Part shown: one piece after another, positions 45,668 to 55,412 of the stretch
How positions within the stretch are numbered: the stretch's first letter is position 1
How the letters are laid out: every line of letters starts with the position of its first letter
Origin: Sulfurovum sp. TSL1
GTDB taxonomy: Bacteria > Campylobacterota > Campylobacteria > Campylobacterales > Sulfurovaceae
DNA: 64,000 nucleotides
Assembly: GCF_019972135.1 (NCBI RefSeq)
Contig: NZ_BPFI01000002.1
Span: forward strand, 62,001 to 126,000
Direction: 5' to 3'
Program-made: the position numbers and the translations under genes
Notes under the pieces: model-generated
The model's input: the letters and a program-made list of their open reading frames with translations, nothing else
The model's database searches: none
What the model was told of the DNA's origin: nothing

Positions 45668-46675
45668 CTATCTTACTTCTTTGATGCTGTAGGCCAAAGT
45701 TTCATCTGCATACATAGGGACCACACCATTGTAATCCGAAGGTACGGTAAACGCTTTTTTCTCAAGGATAACAGTCTTATGTACAGGTGTCACACCGTAG
45801 ATCTTCTGGGCATTCCCAGAAATAAAAGCCTGGAGATTTTCCAGTGGTGCATTTTCCTTTTCAAAAAGTTCAGCCAGGACCTGTAGGGCAATAGGAGCAG
45901 TAAAGACACCTGCTGCACAGCCACAAGACTCCTTGGCATGTTTTGGATGTGGCGCAGAGTCTGAACCGAACATCACTTTAGGGTGTGCTTCCAATGCAAC
46001 TTTGAGGAGAGCGTTTCTGTCTTCCGGACGTTTGGCTATGGGTTTACAGAAGAGGTGGGGTTTAAGCATACCTCCGGCGACATCATCGAGAGTGATGATC
46101 AGATGGTGCAGGGTAATGGTCGCATACAGATTGTCAAATTTATCTAATGCTTCGACACTCTCTTTGGTGGTGATATGCTCCATAATGATCTTGAGTTTCG
46201 GAAAGGCAGCGGCCAGCTTTTCATAGATACTGACGAACTCTGCCTCTCTGTCCATCACAAAACCATTGGTCTCTCCATGCACACACAGCGGGATATTCAG
46301 TTCACTCATCGCTTCAAGTGCAGGACGCAATTCCTCTACATCAAACCCGCTGACGCCGCCTTCGGAGTTCGTGGTGATACCCGCAGGGTAGAGTTTGATC
46401 GCTGTGATCACTTCTTTGACCGATTCTAAAAAGGCTTTGTCATAAGAGGGTTTGAAAAAAAGTGTCATATAAGGTGTAAATTTTTCATCACCTACGGCAT
46501 CCATGATACGCTGTTTGTAGGCGATCACTTCCTCTTTACTGCTTACCGGGGGTACGAGGTTAGGCATGATGATCGCACCTGAAAAAGTGCTCGCTGAGCT
46601 TTTAGCGATCTTTTCTAACATCTCTCCGTCTCTGAGATGTAAATGCATGTCAAGTGGTGCGGTTAATTGCATCAA
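45668..46675 (-). CDS. pyrC: Dihydroorotase (type II, PyrC)
   Basis: Third step of pyrimidine synthesis, ring closure of carbamoyl-aspartate. 335 residues; metal-binding [12 protein letters not shown] (His11, His13), the carbamylated-lysine region [36 protein letters not shown] and [13 protein letters not shown]. Matches the E. coli PyrC type (348). The start overlaps yidD by 26 bases; second Met is an equal start candidate. Confidence 0.96.
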   Translation of the reverse strand: MMQLTAPLDMHLHLRDGEMLEKIAKSSASTFSGAIIMPNLVPPVSSKEEVIAYKQRIMDAVGDEKFTPYMTLFFKPSYDKAFLESVKEVITAIKLYPAGITTNSEGGVSGFDVEELRPALEAMSELNIPLCVHGETNGFVMDREAEFVSIYEKLAAAFPKLKIIMEHITTKESVEALDKFDNLYATITLHHLIITLDDVAGGMLKPHLFCKPIAKRPEDRNALLKVALEAHPKVMFGSDSAPHPKHAKESCGCAAGVFTAPIALQVLAELFEKENAPLENLQAFISGNAQKIYGVTPVHKTVILEKKAFTVPSDYNGVVPMYADETLAYSIKEVR

Positions 46676-47012
46676 AATCCTTTATCACATAGTAGTGTGT
46701 ATTGTCTGGGGCCGTACTTCTGGGTACCAACCAATAGATGACATCAATTTTGCCACAAAATGCATTAAGTTTGAGTAAAGCTGCAGGCTTTGGAGGTTTG
46801 AAGTGCACCAAAGGGTAGTCAATACCACCCTTAAACAGTTGATTACAGCGCAAAATACGTAAAGAGCTTGCGGTGAATGCTTTATGGGGGGCATTGAACT
46901 CAAACTGCCATTTGGCATATTCGGAACAGGAAGGATAATAGCGGCAAGAGGCAGGTAACATTTTGGAGATGTATTGATAGCCTTTGATCGGTGCCAAAAA
47001 GAAGTTTTTCAT
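46650..47012 (-). CDS. yidD: Membrane protein insertion efficiency factor YidD
   Basis: 120 residues. The family block [20 protein letters not shown] followed by PSCSEYAKW is present; a cysteine pair and a C-terminal extension beyond the usual ~80 residues are seen. YidD helps YidC-dependent insertion. Usually encoded between rnpA and yidC; here it is isolated and overlaps pyrC. The spacer to the divergent CYTH gene is 62 bp. Confidence 0.93.
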   Translation of the reverse strand: MKNFFLAPIKGYQYISKMLPASCRYYPSCSEYAKWQFEFNAPHKAFTASSLRILRCNQLFKGGIDYPLVHFKPPKPAALLKLNAFCGKIDVIYWLVPRSTAPDNTHYYVIKDFDAINRTT

Positions 47013-47061
47013 GGCGTATTATAGTTAAAACGGCGTAGTGAGTCAATTTTTGTTTTTGTGC

Positions 47062-47067
47062 TATAAT
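47062..47067 (+). promoter_or_regulatory. -10 box placing transcription start at the ATG (leaderless candidate)
   Basis: TATAAT ends 7 bases before the ATG at 47075, preceded by a TTTTTGTTTTTGTG tract. The expected +1 falls on or next to the A of ATG, and there is no Shine-Dalgarno sequence, so the mRNA may be leaderless. Confidence 0.5.
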
Positions 47068-47074
47068 CCCTGAC

Positions 47075-48442
47075 ATGAATCATATACAACGCAAGTTTTT
47101 AGTATCAGCAGACATTCGGCGTTGGCTTAAAACACAACTGCCAAAAACTGAGAAAACAGAACAGTTCTACACGGTTTCAAATGCTCAGGAGGCATGTTAC
47201 TATCGTAAAGCGTATCCAGATACCTATACAAAAGTAACCGTCGATAGGGATGGAAATGAAACTTTCTCCTCTGTCAGCGCAGAAGAGTATGCATCTCAGC
47301 GTAAAAACCACTTGGGCAGGATCATCGTTAAACAATCCTACAAGGTCACGTTTGATGAGGGTAGGTTTGTTGTTGAAAGGTACTTAAAAAAGCTTGACGG
47401 GATCTATATCGTGACCGCTTATTTTCAAGATGAAAAAGTACTGAGAAACTCGGAGACCATCCAGCAACTGCAACCTTTTGTGCTTAAAGAGATCGACCTG
47501 GATGAGAAATACAGTGATCGTTCCCTGGCTCTGTATGAAAAACCTATGGAGTACAATGTACAAAAGTTTTTCGAAAAGATCGATGCGTTTGAATCTCCCA
47601 ATCTTTTTTTCTGGCAAGTGCCGCAGCGTGTGTATGTACGTGACGGTGTCTCTTTGGTACTGTACCGGAACATTCGCCTGATAAACTACTATAAAATGAA
47701 TTTCCAGAAGAAACATTTCAGTGCAACACTGCACCGTTTACGTGTGCTTTTGCGTCGGACAGCTACTCTGATGGAGATCTTCCCGGACCTGTTCAGCCCC
47801 AATGTACAGCATTTTTCTATTGAGTTGTTTCAACGTTACTATGAAGAGACAACGCTGTTGCGGTACCTGTACTTTTTAAATGAATTGAGTGCCACACGTG
47901 AAAATGTGAAGTTAACGCTCTACAGTGAGTTAAAAAGTCTCATCACCCGGGAAGAAGAAGCGGTGACACACATGCTCGTCTCCAAGCCTTTTAGACAAAT
48001 GTTAACGATACTTACAAGAGAGATAGGGGTTCAGGAAAACCAAAAATATATCTCTTTAGAGCAAGCGGTGACACAGGTGCTTAAAGAGCGTTTAGAGAGA
48101 TTTGAGATGCTTTTAGGAGAAACAAAAGAGGGGTATGATGATGAGATGCTTGAAGCACTCTATATCTTTATGGACGCACTTCAGACTCTCATAGAAGATT
48201 TTTTCCATATCATCGGAGAAAAAAAGTGTCGAATGCTCGTTGAGGAATTTAACATTCTGTTCAAGCCTCTGCGTGAGTACAGAAACTGTAAAGAGCGTGA
48301 AGCTATACTGAACACGATTAAAGAGAAGTCTGAAACCAAAACATTAGATATCAATCCTCTTCTATGCGAGCATGAAAAGGTTTTGAAAGATAAAATTGAG
48401 CATGCATTGAAGCTGTTAAGATCTTCCAAGTTTTATGTGTGA
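47075..48442 (+). CDS. CYTH-CHAD domain protein with degenerate CYTH active site
   Basis: 455 residues. Residues ~1-165 look like a CYTH (triphosphate tunnel) domain: start HIQRKFLV, VKQSYKVTFDEGRFVVERYL and a late EIDLDEKYSDRSLAL. The signature ExExK is replaced (H-I-Q-R-K). Residues ~215-455 are helical with FSATLHRLRVLLRRTATLME and further basic helices, resembling the CHAD polyphosphate-binding domain. Such fusions are often linked to polyphosphate. The domain calls are by eye. Confidence 0.65.
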   Translation: MNHIQRKFLVSADIRRWLKTQLPKTEKTEQFYTVSNAQEACYYRKAYPDTYTKVTVDRDGNETFSSVSAEEYASQRKNHLGRIIVKQSYKVTFDEGRFVVERYLKKLDGIYIVTAYFQDEKVLRNSETIQQLQPFVLKEIDLDEKYSDRSLALYEKPMEYNVQKFFEKIDAFESPNLFFWQVPQRVYVRDGVSLVLYRNIRLINYYKMNFQKKHFSATLHRLRVLLRRTATLMEIFPDLFSPNVQHFSIELFQRYYEETTLLRYLYFLNELSATRENVKLTLYSELKSLITREEEAVTHMLVSKPFRQMLTILTREIGVQENQKYISLEQAVTQVLKERLERFEMLLGETKEGYDDEMLEALYIFMDALQTLIEDFFHIIGEKKCRMLVEEFNILFKPLREYRNCKEREAILNTIKEKSETKTLDINPLLCEHEKVLKDKIEHALKLLRSSKFYV

Positions 48443-48456
48443 TCGTACGCGATCAC
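48439..48456. repeat. Hairpin at the end of the CYTH/CHAD gene
   Basis: GTGATCG / CGATCAC 7-bp stem with TACG loop overlapping the TGA stop. No T-run. The rest of the 48443-48686 spacer is AT-rich with no gene seen. Confidence 0.4.
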
Positions 48457-48686
48457 TGATGAAGTACCAAAATATGCTTTATCTTATAAAATCTCTTATA
48501 TGGAACATTTTATAAGGTTATAATTATTGAAGTGAGACTGTAAATATAAATATATTTTTCGAAAGTGGATTAGACGATTGGCTTAATCTGTGATAAAATT
48601 TACAATATCTATTGGATTATGAGATCAATTATGTAGAGTCTTAGTATAACATCTAATGAGATTCATTATAAACTGGGAGATGTACT

Positions 48687-49607
48687 ATGCAAGAGTCATT
48701 TGTAGACATAAAATATAATAATAGTAAAATTCATATTCATTATATTGAAGAAAAACCAAATGATTCAGATAGACTTATGGTTTTAATACACGGATTTCCT
48801 CAAAATTCGTATGTGTGGTCTTCTTATTTAACAGAATTTACTCAAATGGGTTATCATGTGGTTGCACCAGACTTACGTGGATACAATAAGTCAAGCAAAC
48901 CAAAAGAAAAATCAGCCTATGAAATAAAAAATATAATGAATGATGTTTTAGAATTGATAAAACATTGTGGATACGATAAAGCTGTTATCGTAGGGCATGA
49001 CTGGGGTGGTTCGGTTGTATGGGAATTAGCAGAACATTATGCAGATTTTGTAAGTGCCGCAATTGTTCTTAATTCTCCCCATCGAGGAGCTTATGCTGCC
49101 AATATTAGAAGAAATCCACTTTTGAATCTAAGACAAACTTTCCGTTCTTGGTATATCTACCTTTTTCAACTCCCCTTTCTCCCTGAGTTTGCAATGAAAT
49201 GTTGTGATTTCAAATGGCTTAAACATAATTTCTGTTCATGGGCGAGAACAAAAGATGCTTTTTCTAATGAAGAGATTGAAGTATATAAAAAAGCATTGCG
49301 TGAGCCATATGCATTAACTTCAGCAATCAACTATTATAGAGCCAATACATTTGGTGATTTTGGTCTGGGTGTTATCAAAGCATCCATGGGTAAAAAAATA
49401 TTTGAAAAAATTTCTGTACCCTCACTATTATTATGGGGGAAAAATGATCTTCCTCTTGATATTGAGTTGACGAAAAATATGGAAGAATTTTTCTCTGGAA
49501 TATTTAAAAAAGTATATTTTGAAGATACATCCCACTGGATTTTACATGAACGACATAAACATGTGGTTGAGGAGATAAAAACATTCCTAAATGATATAAG
49601 CAAATGA
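48687..49607 (+). CDS. Alpha/beta hydrolase, epoxide hydrolase/haloalkane dehalogenase type
   Basis: 306 residues. Oxyanion motif LIHGFPQNSYVW, nucleophile elbow VGHDWGGSVVW with Asp105 in place of Ser, and the C-terminal catalytic His in DTSHWILHERHKHVVEEI. An Asp nucleophile is diagnostic of epoxide hydrolases and dehalogenases; the substrate is unknown. The gene is clearly more AT-rich in codon use than its neighbours (many AAA, AAT, ATA, TTA), suggesting recent transfer. It stands alone, with non-coding spacers of ~245 bp and ~273 bp. Confidence 0.9.
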   Translation: MQESFVDIKYNNSKIHIHYIEEKPNDSDRLMVLIHGFPQNSYVWSSYLTEFTQMGYHVVAPDLRGYNKSSKPKEKSAYEIKNIMNDVLELIKHCGYDKAVIVGHDWGGSVVWELAEHYADFVSAAIVLNSPHRGAYAANIRRNPLLNLRQTFRSWYIYLFQLPFLPEFAMKCCDFKWLKHNFCSWARTKDAFSNEEIEVYKKALREPYALTSAINYYRANTFGDFGLGVIKASMGKKIFEKISVPSLLLWGKNDLPLDIELTKNMEEFFSGIFKKVYFEDTSHWILHERHKHVVEEIKTFLNDISK

Positions 49608-49778
49608 TATATTTAATAGAGAGATGTCCTTTGGGATGGAAATAAACATTATCTGGACAATACGTTTTCTAGTATAATTATTTTCATATATTTTAATTCA
49701 TTTAATTATCAAAAAGGCAAGATTTTAGGCACTCACATAAAGATTTGATAGAATAGATATTGAAAAGATTATATCTAA

Positions 49779-49813
49779 GAGCCACTTTGTGATGTTGAAT
49801 CTGCAAGTGGCTC
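49779..49813. repeat. 9-bp inverted repeat in the 49608-49880 spacer
   Basis: GAGCCACTT / AAGTGGCTC with a 17-base loop, perfectly paired, lying between the convergent hydrolase and degenerate signalling genes. No T-run; possibly a bidirectional end signal. The rest of this spacer shows nothing else recognisable. Confidence 0.55.
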
Positions 49814-49880
49814 AATATATAACATTAAAGAGAGCATACAATAAGCTTTTCAGGGATTTTAAAAAGGTGTTATTTTCAGA

Positions 49881-50744
49881 TCATGCATTTTCCATCAGGG
49901 TTGTATCACTCTTGCCTGTACTGGCTTGCGTATCATAAAGTGAAATGATCAGGTCAAAGATCTTTTCTTGTGTAATAGGTTTCACAAAATTTTCAGAGTC
50001 TGTTTTAATGGCATCATCTAAATCATCGGGATCTCTAAGCTGTACATATTTAAGCGGTGCACGTCCTTGGACTTTGTCAATCGTTTCTATGGTTTTTTCA
50101 GTCACCATTTTTTCACTGACGATCAAGATATCATAGAGAGCCAGATCATTTCCATGCTTCTTGAATTCATCCATACCTATATGAACATCATAATGAAAAT
50201 ATCGGAACATCGTTTTAAGACTCTGTGCAATTTTATCATTGGAACAGAGCAGTAATATCTTTTTGCCGACTATGTTTTTATCCGGAAGTCTATAATGACG
50301 TCTGAAACCTAATTCAAAATTTTTAAAAGGTATGCTTAAGTGCAGGTCTGAAATATTTTCAAGATCATCAACAATGTGACCACCAAGCAGTTCTATTTCT
50401 GTGTTCATATGGATTTTTAAAAATGATAGGAGTTTTTCTTTCTCTATGTTGGTATTTTGGATCCTAAAAGAGATAAACTCTTCATACAAAAAGTCTTCCA
50501 CCGAAGAAAGAGATAATACAATTTCGCTTCTATCACTTTTTTGAAAAACAAAGGTGAGTACTTTGCTAAGTACGAGTAACAGGGTATCAGAATCTCCCCG
50601 TAACCTTCTTGGTATGGTCGAATCCATTTCATAGATAAGTTCAATACGCTTTTCAGCCGCAAAACTTTTTAGAGAAGAAAATAGCGTTTCCAACACGGTG
50701 TTAATATTAAACGTATCTTCTATCGTCTCTTCATTCAAATCCAT
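49881..50744 (-). CDS. Degenerate histidine-kinase-like/pseudo-receiver protein
   Basis: 287 residues from the ATG at 50744, preferred because GGGGAGG precedes it; the frame extends 10 residues further without a site. The first ~60 residues follow the pattern after an HisKA domain (FNINTVLETLFSSLKSFAAE, PRRLRGDSDTLLLVLSKVL), but the N, G1 and G2 ATP-binding boxes are lost, as is any H-box. Residues ~165-280 have a receiver fold (KKILLLCSNDKIAQSLKTMF, YDILIVSEKM, NFVKPITQEKIFDLI) with Ser at the phospho-Asp position. It looks like a signalling protein kept without phosphotransfer. Function unknown. Confidence 0.65.
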   Translation of the reverse strand: MDLNEETIEDTFNINTVLETLFSSLKSFAAEKRIELIYEMDSTIPRRLRGDSDTLLLVLSKVLTFVFQKSDRSEIVLSLSSVEDFLYEEFISFRIQNTNIEKEKLLSFLKIHMNTEIELLGGHIVDDLENISDLHLSIPFKNFELGFRRHYRLPDKNIVGKKILLLCSNDKIAQSLKTMFRYFHYDVHIGMDEFKKHGNDLALYDILIVSEKMVTEKTIETIDKVQGRAPLKYVQLRDPDDLDDAIKTDSENFVKPITQEKIFDLIISLYDTQASTGKSDTTLMENA

Positions 50745-50883
50745 TGATTGCCTCCCCAAAACAATATCTACCATTGTACCAACATAAGTTTTAATTAACT
50801 AACACTATTGGAAATATAAAATTTCAGAGGAGATCTATATCTCATTTAAAAACCTTATAAAATATATATTTCTATAAGGTCTT

Positions 50884-52152
50884 CTATTGGTCAATTTCTC
50901 CGTTTTTCACCACATAAGACTCCGACATATTTACCGAGTGATAGATGGTCGTTCCATACTTCTTGCTGTAGTACTGCAAGAGAAGTTTTTGTAAGGTAGG
51001 TTCTATGGAGGGGATGAACCACCCGTTGTTGCTCAGTACGATCATATTTTTTGGCTCACCCTCGTAGAGCCTTTCACTGGTCGCTTCAAAACAGATGGCA
51101 TTTCTATAGATCTTCCCGTCTATTTGATAGTCTACGACATTGGGGCTGGCCACGTAATCCACGGCACCATCATAGAATATTTTGTTGATCCAGTCGCTTA
51201 AAAAATCCGGCAGAGGGTTGCTCTCTCCAAAGGGAACCAGTACGACTTTATTGGCTACAGAGACCTTGTTATCTGTAAAGATATAGGTTGAGTTCCGTGG
51301 TGTTCTTCCATCCCAGTAGAGTCCACCGGTGACGATAGAGATATGTTTGGCTTTTTCTTTCAATCTATCCAGCAGTTTTGAACGATTGAGAAAAAGGGGA
51401 AAGACAGATTCGGGGAGGATGACAAGCGTTTTATTCTCTTCGATGGCCTGGTCTATCTGTTTGAATAGATTTTCAAACTGTGCGGCATGAAGTGTTTCGT
51501 TCCATTTGTCATTAACAGCAGTGTGGGTCGTAACGAGTCTGATATGATCTTCTGATATGAAAGGTGCCGAAGGGATTGACTGATAGGCAAACAGCATCAG
51601 TAAAAGGTAAAGGAGCTGTCGTTTCCAGATACTCAAAACAATGGCCCCTAAAATGATGGCATACTGCCATTTTTCAATGCCCAGATAACTCTCTACGAAC
51701 ATCAGTTCGGGTTTGAACCAATCAAAAGAGAAAGGGTGGATATAGCTTAAAATAAAAAGCGCTGAAGCCTTGAGGAGCAGAGGGAGTAAAATACCGGAGG
51801 TCTGCAGCAGTGAAGGGATCTTCTGGCTGCTCCATGCAAGAAGCCAAAAGAGTACTCCGTAGCTTAGCATGATGATGGATATCACTATAGGTACCGCCCA
51901 AACCATACCATAATGCTGAAGGCTTAAGGCGATCCACCAGAACCAGAACAGTCCGATAAAAGCACCGGAAAAGAACCACACTTTTTTCTCTTCCTGCAAG
52001 AGTAGATAGAGTGTCGAAATACCCAAAATAGTGTTCAGCAGAGGATGGGAAAATCCCCAGTGATTAAGGTAGATAAAGCACGAACTTAAAAGTGCTATGA
52101 AAAAGCCTTTTGTTAGTTCAAAGGTGCTAGAATATTGGCTAATTTTATACAA
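50884..52152 (-). CDS. lnt: Apolipoprotein N-acyltransferase
   Basis: N-acylates lipoproteins in the inner membrane. About 420 residues: roughly six N-terminal membrane helices (to ~residue 185), then a nitrilase-fold domain with catalytic Glu in VILPESVFPLF, a Lys in the RLKEKAKH stretch, and Cys in RNAICFEATS. The frame runs to an ATG at 52212, but that lies inside yajC; TTG 52152 has AGGA six bases upstream and starts just before the first helix, so I prefer it. Divergent from yajC, sharing a very short or no spacer. Confidence 0.88.
   Translation of the reverse strand: MYKISQYSSTFELTKGFFIALLSSCFIYLNHWGFSHPLLNTILGISTLYLLLQEEKKVWFFSGAFIGLFWFWWIALSLQHYGMVWAVPIVISIIMLSYGVLFWLLAWSSQKIPSLLQTSGILLPLLLKASALFILSYIHPFSFDWFKPELMFVESYLGIEKWQYAIILGAIVLSIWKRQLLYLLLMLFAYQSIPSAPFISEDHIRLVTTHTAVNDKWNETLHAAQFENLFKQIDQAIEENKTLVILPESVFPLFLNRSKLLDRLKEKAKHISIVTGGLYWDGRTPRNSTYIFTDNKVSVANKVVLVPFGESNPLPDFLSDWINKIFYDGAVDYVASPNVVDYQIDGKIYRNAICFEATSERLYEGEPKNMIVLSNNGWFIPSIEPTLQKLLLQYYSKKYGTTIYHSVNMSESYVVKNGEIDQ
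52138..52143 (+). promoter_or_regulatory. Extended -10 promoter of yajC-secD-secF
   Basis: TGCTAGAAT: TG one base before TAGAAT, 20 bp upstream of the yajC ATG at 52163. It overlaps the N-terminal codons of the divergent lnt gene. Inference. Confidence 0.4.
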
Positions 52153-52162
52153 AAGGATTCCT

Positions 52163-52450
52163 ATGGGAGCAGAACAAGGCAGTATGATCGGTTCATTTTT
52201 ACCCCTCATCATTTTATTTGCGATTTTTTATTTTTTAATTATCAGACCGCAGCAAAAACACCAAAAAGCGCATAAAGCAATGCTTGACAGTCTTACAAAA
52301 GGTGACAACATCATTACGACTGGCGGTCTTATAGCGGTGATCGTTAAAACTGAAGAAGATTTTATCAAAATCAAATTAAATGACGACACGATCGTCAAAC
52401 TTGATAGAGCCTATGTAGCCAAAAAGGTTGAGTCTGGTGAAGACGCTTAA
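52163..52450 (+). CDS. yajC: Preprotein translocase subunit YajC
   Basis: 95 residues: a single membrane helix ([20 protein letters not shown]), then [19 protein letters not shown] and [14 protein letters not shown]. Associates with SecDF. The frame extends upstream to 52097, but ATG 52163 has AAAGGA before it and gives the standard protein. It overlaps the secD start. Confidence 0.94.
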   Translation: MGAEQGSMIGSFLPLIILFAIFYFLIIRPQQKHQKAHKAMLDSLTKGDNIITTGGLIAVIVKTEEDFIKIKLNDDTIVKLDRAYVAKKVESGEDA

Positions 52451-54017
52451 TTTCAGGGTCATCCTTTTTGCTTTTGCACTGATCTTCGGTGTCGTTTTTT
52501 CCATCCCCTCTTTGACACAGAGTGAAAGCGGGAAGAAGATCACTTTGGGTCTTGACCTTCAGGGTGGTCTACATATGCTGCTTGGTATCAAAAGTGAAAT
52601 AGCCATTGAATCACGTATCAAGTCGATGGCGGCATCGGTCAAGTATATTTTTGATGATGAAGAGATCATTTTTGATGCACTTCGTATGGTCGATGGCGAA
52701 CAGATCACTTTTGAACTTCTTGATGCGGATGAAGTAGCCAAAGCCAAAGCATTGCTTGAAAAAGAGCTTGAAGGTACAGTGGTGATCAACAATGGCCTGA
52801 AGTTCTCAGTGGCTATGACCGAAGCTGAAGTAGAGCGTACGAAACAAAATGCCATTCAACAGGCAGTCGATACGATCAGGAACAGGCTCAATGAGTTCGG
52901 GCTTGCAGAACCCACGGTGGCTAAACAGGGTGAAGACAAGATCCTTGTAGAGGTACCGGGTATCAAAACACAGGAAGATGAACAGCGTATACGTGAACTT
53001 ATCGCCCGTGCAGCACATTTGCAGCTAATGGCTGTGGATGAAGACAGAAACATAAGAGTCAACACGATGAGCATGGCTGAAGCAAAAAGTTACGGCGATG
53101 TGATACTCCCCGATGTCAATACAGGTGAAAAATATTTGCTTCGTGCGATTCCGGTACTTGACGGTTCTATGCTGACAGATGCAAAAGTTGGTTTTGATGA
53201 GAACAACCAGCCTGTCATCAACTTTACACTCAACGGACAGGGTGCCAAGATCTTTGGTGATTTTACAGGTGTGAGTGTAGGGAAACGTATGGCGGTTGTT
53301 TTGGACAATAAGGTCTACTCTGCACCGGTCATCAATGAACGTATCGGCGGGGGGCGTGTACAGATCTCCGGAAGATTTGAACTTTCTGAAGCCCATGACC
53401 TTGCCATTGCACTTCGATCAGGCGCACTGCTTGCACCTGTCTATGTGATGGAAAAACGTTCGGTGGGACCAAGTCTGGGGGCAGACAGTATTAAGGCAAG
53501 TTCTATTGCTTTGGTCTTAGGATTCATCCTGGTTGTCATTTTTATGGTCGTGTACTATGGTATGGCCGGGGTCATTGCAAATGTCGCATTGATAGGGAAC
53601 CTCTTTTTGATACTCGCGATCATGTCACTCTTCGGTGCCACACTTACACTGCCAGGTATGGCGGGTATCGTTCTGACCGTCGGTATGGCAGTCGATGCGA
53701 ACGTCATTATCTCTGAGCGTATCAGGGAACTGCTCCATGAAGGCAAGTCTATAGCTAAATCGATAGAGAACGGGTACAGTAATGCCTTTACTGCGATCTG
53801 GGATGCCAATGTGACCACACTGATCGCAGCCACAGTACTGTATGCGTATGGTACGGGTGCGATCAAAGGGTTCGCACTTACGATGAGTATCGGTATTATG
53901 GCATCGATGCTGACAGCGATTGTAGGAACACATGGTATTTACCAATGGATACTGCCAAAGATAGAGAAGAACAAACTGGGTCTCTGGTTTGGTATCAAGA
54001 CTGAGGGAGCAAAATAA
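52437..54017 (+). CDS. secD: Protein translocase subunit SecD
   Basis: Part of SecDF, the proton-driven aid to Sec export. About 526 residues: N-terminal helix ([14 protein letters not shown]), the large periplasmic P1 domain ([34 protein letters not shown]), then five further helices with the conserved [20 protein letters not shown] 52437 is favoured over TTG 52428 because MKTLNFR is the usual beginning; both overlap yajC. secF starts at the last base of the stop codon. Confidence 0.96.
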   Translation: MKTLNFRVILFAFALIFGVVFSIPSLTQSESGKKITLGLDLQGGLHMLLGIKSEIAIESRIKSMAASVKYIFDDEEIIFDALRMVDGEQITFELLDADEVAKAKALLEKELEGTVVINNGLKFSVAMTEAEVERTKQNAIQQAVDTIRNRLNEFGLAEPTVAKQGEDKILVEVPGIKTQEDEQRIRELIARAAHLQLMAVDEDRNIRVNTMSMAEAKSYGDVILPDVNTGEKYLLRAIPVLDGSMLTDAKVGFDENNQPVINFTLNGQGAKIFGDFTGVSVGKRMAVVLDNKVYSAPVINERIGGGRVQISGRFELSEAHDLAIALRSGALLAPVYVMEKRSVGPSLGADSIKASSIALVLGFILVVIFMVVYYGMAGVIANVALIGNLFLILAIMSLFGATLTLPGMAGIVLTVGMAVDANVIISERIRELLHEGKSIAKSIENGYSNAFTAIWDANVTTLIAATVLYAYGTGAIKGFALTMSIGIMASMLTAIVGTHGIYQWILPKIEKNKLGLWFGIKTEGAK

Positions 54018-54988
54018 TGGAAATTTTTAAATATAAAAAACCTCTCTCCTTGATGGACAAGAGTAAACGTTTTGGATTACTTTCGGTCACACTGCTGATA
54101 CTATCATTGGGACTGATGATCGGAAAAGGATTTAACTACGGTATAGACTTTGCGGGTGGTACTCTCATACAGGTACAATACGAAGGCAAAGCGCCTATAG
54201 AAAAAGTACGGGAGGCGATCGATTCCGATGCATCCTATGAAGGTGCAACAGTGACTTTCTTCGGGAGCGAAGATGAAGTGGTCATCCGTACCAAAACAAG
54301 TTCAAAAGCCCTGGGTGTCGATGTCGGTGACCAGATCAGAGCACTGCTTCAAGGGACAGGTGACTTTGAAGTGAGACGTGTGGATATGGTGGGTGCCAAA
54401 GTGGGATCTGAACTACGTGAAAAGGGACTGATGGCGATGGTGCTTGCTATTATCGGTATCCTTATTTATGTCTCCTTTAGATTTGAATGGCGTTTTGCTG
54501 TGGCTTCTGTGATGGCGCTCATGCATGATGTCACCATAGCTATGGGTATGATCGTCTTGTTCAATGTTGAGGTAAACCTTGACATTCTTGCAGCACTGTT
54601 GACCATACTCGGGTATTCTCTGAACGATACGATCATTGTCTTTGACCGTATTCGTGAGGGTATCAGAACGATCAAAGACCCGGACCTTGGGGCTATCATT
54701 GATGAGTCTGTCACACGTACACTTTCCCGTACAACGTTGACATCACTCACAACCTTCTTTGTGGTTCTGACGCTCTATCTGTTTGGCGGAGAGATCATTA
54801 ACGGGTTCAGCTTTACCCTGCTTGTAGGTGTGATCGTGGGTACCTACTCATCTATCTTTGTTGCATCACCTATCTTGATGTGGCTTGGTTTCTCTGTAGG
54901 CGGTTTCAGGGAAAAGGAAGCAGAAAAACTCAAAAGAGAAAAAGAGAAAGAAAAAATGCGTGCCATGTATGAAAATGGAACGCTGTAA
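54017..54988 (+). CDS. secF: Protein translocase subunit SecF
   Basis: 323 residues, six membrane helices. GIDFAGGTLIQVQYEG near the start and the helix-4 motif ILGYSLNDTIIVFDRIRE are diagnostic. The C-terminal ~30 residues are a highly charged Lys/Glu-rich cytoplasmic tail. Start overlaps the secD stop by one base. Confidence 0.97.
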   Translation: MEIFKYKKPLSLMDKSKRFGLLSVTLLILSLGLMIGKGFNYGIDFAGGTLIQVQYEGKAPIEKVREAIDSDASYEGATVTFFGSEDEVVIRTKTSSKALGVDVGDQIRALLQGTGDFEVRRVDMVGAKVGSELREKGLMAMVLAIIGILIYVSFRFEWRFAVASVMALMHDVTIAMGMIVLFNVEVNLDILAALLTILGYSLNDTIIVFDRIREGIRTIKDPDLGAIIDESVTRTLSRTTLTSLTTFFVVLTLYLFGGEIINGFSFTLLVGVIVGTYSSIFVASPILMWLGFSVGGFREKEAEKLKREKEKEKMRAMYENGTL

Positions 54989-55026
54989 GAAAATGATACA
55001 CTATAGTTAAAGTTTAAGGAGTTTGG

Positions 55027-55365
55027 ATGAATTGGGGTAAAGTTTTTTATATGTTTTTTACGTTGATGTCACTGACGACATCGGCAGCATTTTTGTATGA
55101 TCACTCTATTGTAGCACTGTTTATAGCAGGTTCTGTGAATGTGATCTCTACACTGTTGAAGATAGGGGTAAGAAATCTTCTTTCCGCTGAGCTTTTGGCA
55201 GGTTCATTGGTTGCAGACCTACACCTTCTACCTGCATTTTTTGCTTTACAGTTCTATGGAAATGACGGGTTGGCAACAGGATTAGTGATCGGTGCGGTGA
55301 TCGCGAACCTTTATACCATTTTTATCTCTATGATCGAGAGTGCAAAAGAGAAAGCAGATTTTTAA
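55027..55365 (+). CDS. DUF6394-type small membrane protein
   Basis: 112 residues with about three or four hydrophobic segments (~5-25, ~28-48, ~58-80, ~83-103). A protein of this kind follows secF in Campylobacterota genomes and is listed as DUF6394; no function is known. It begins 38 bases after secF with AAGGAG upstream, so it is probably in the sec operon. Confidence 0.75.
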   Translation: MNWGKVFYMFFTLMSLTTSAAFLYDHSIVALFIAGSVNVISTLLKIGVRNLLSAELLAGSLVADLHLLPAFFALQFYGNDGLATGLVIGAVIANLYTIFISMIESAKEKADF

Positions 55366-55412
55366 GCGTTGTTCGGTATCTTACCTACTATAGCAATTCC
55401 AAGGAATGAGAC

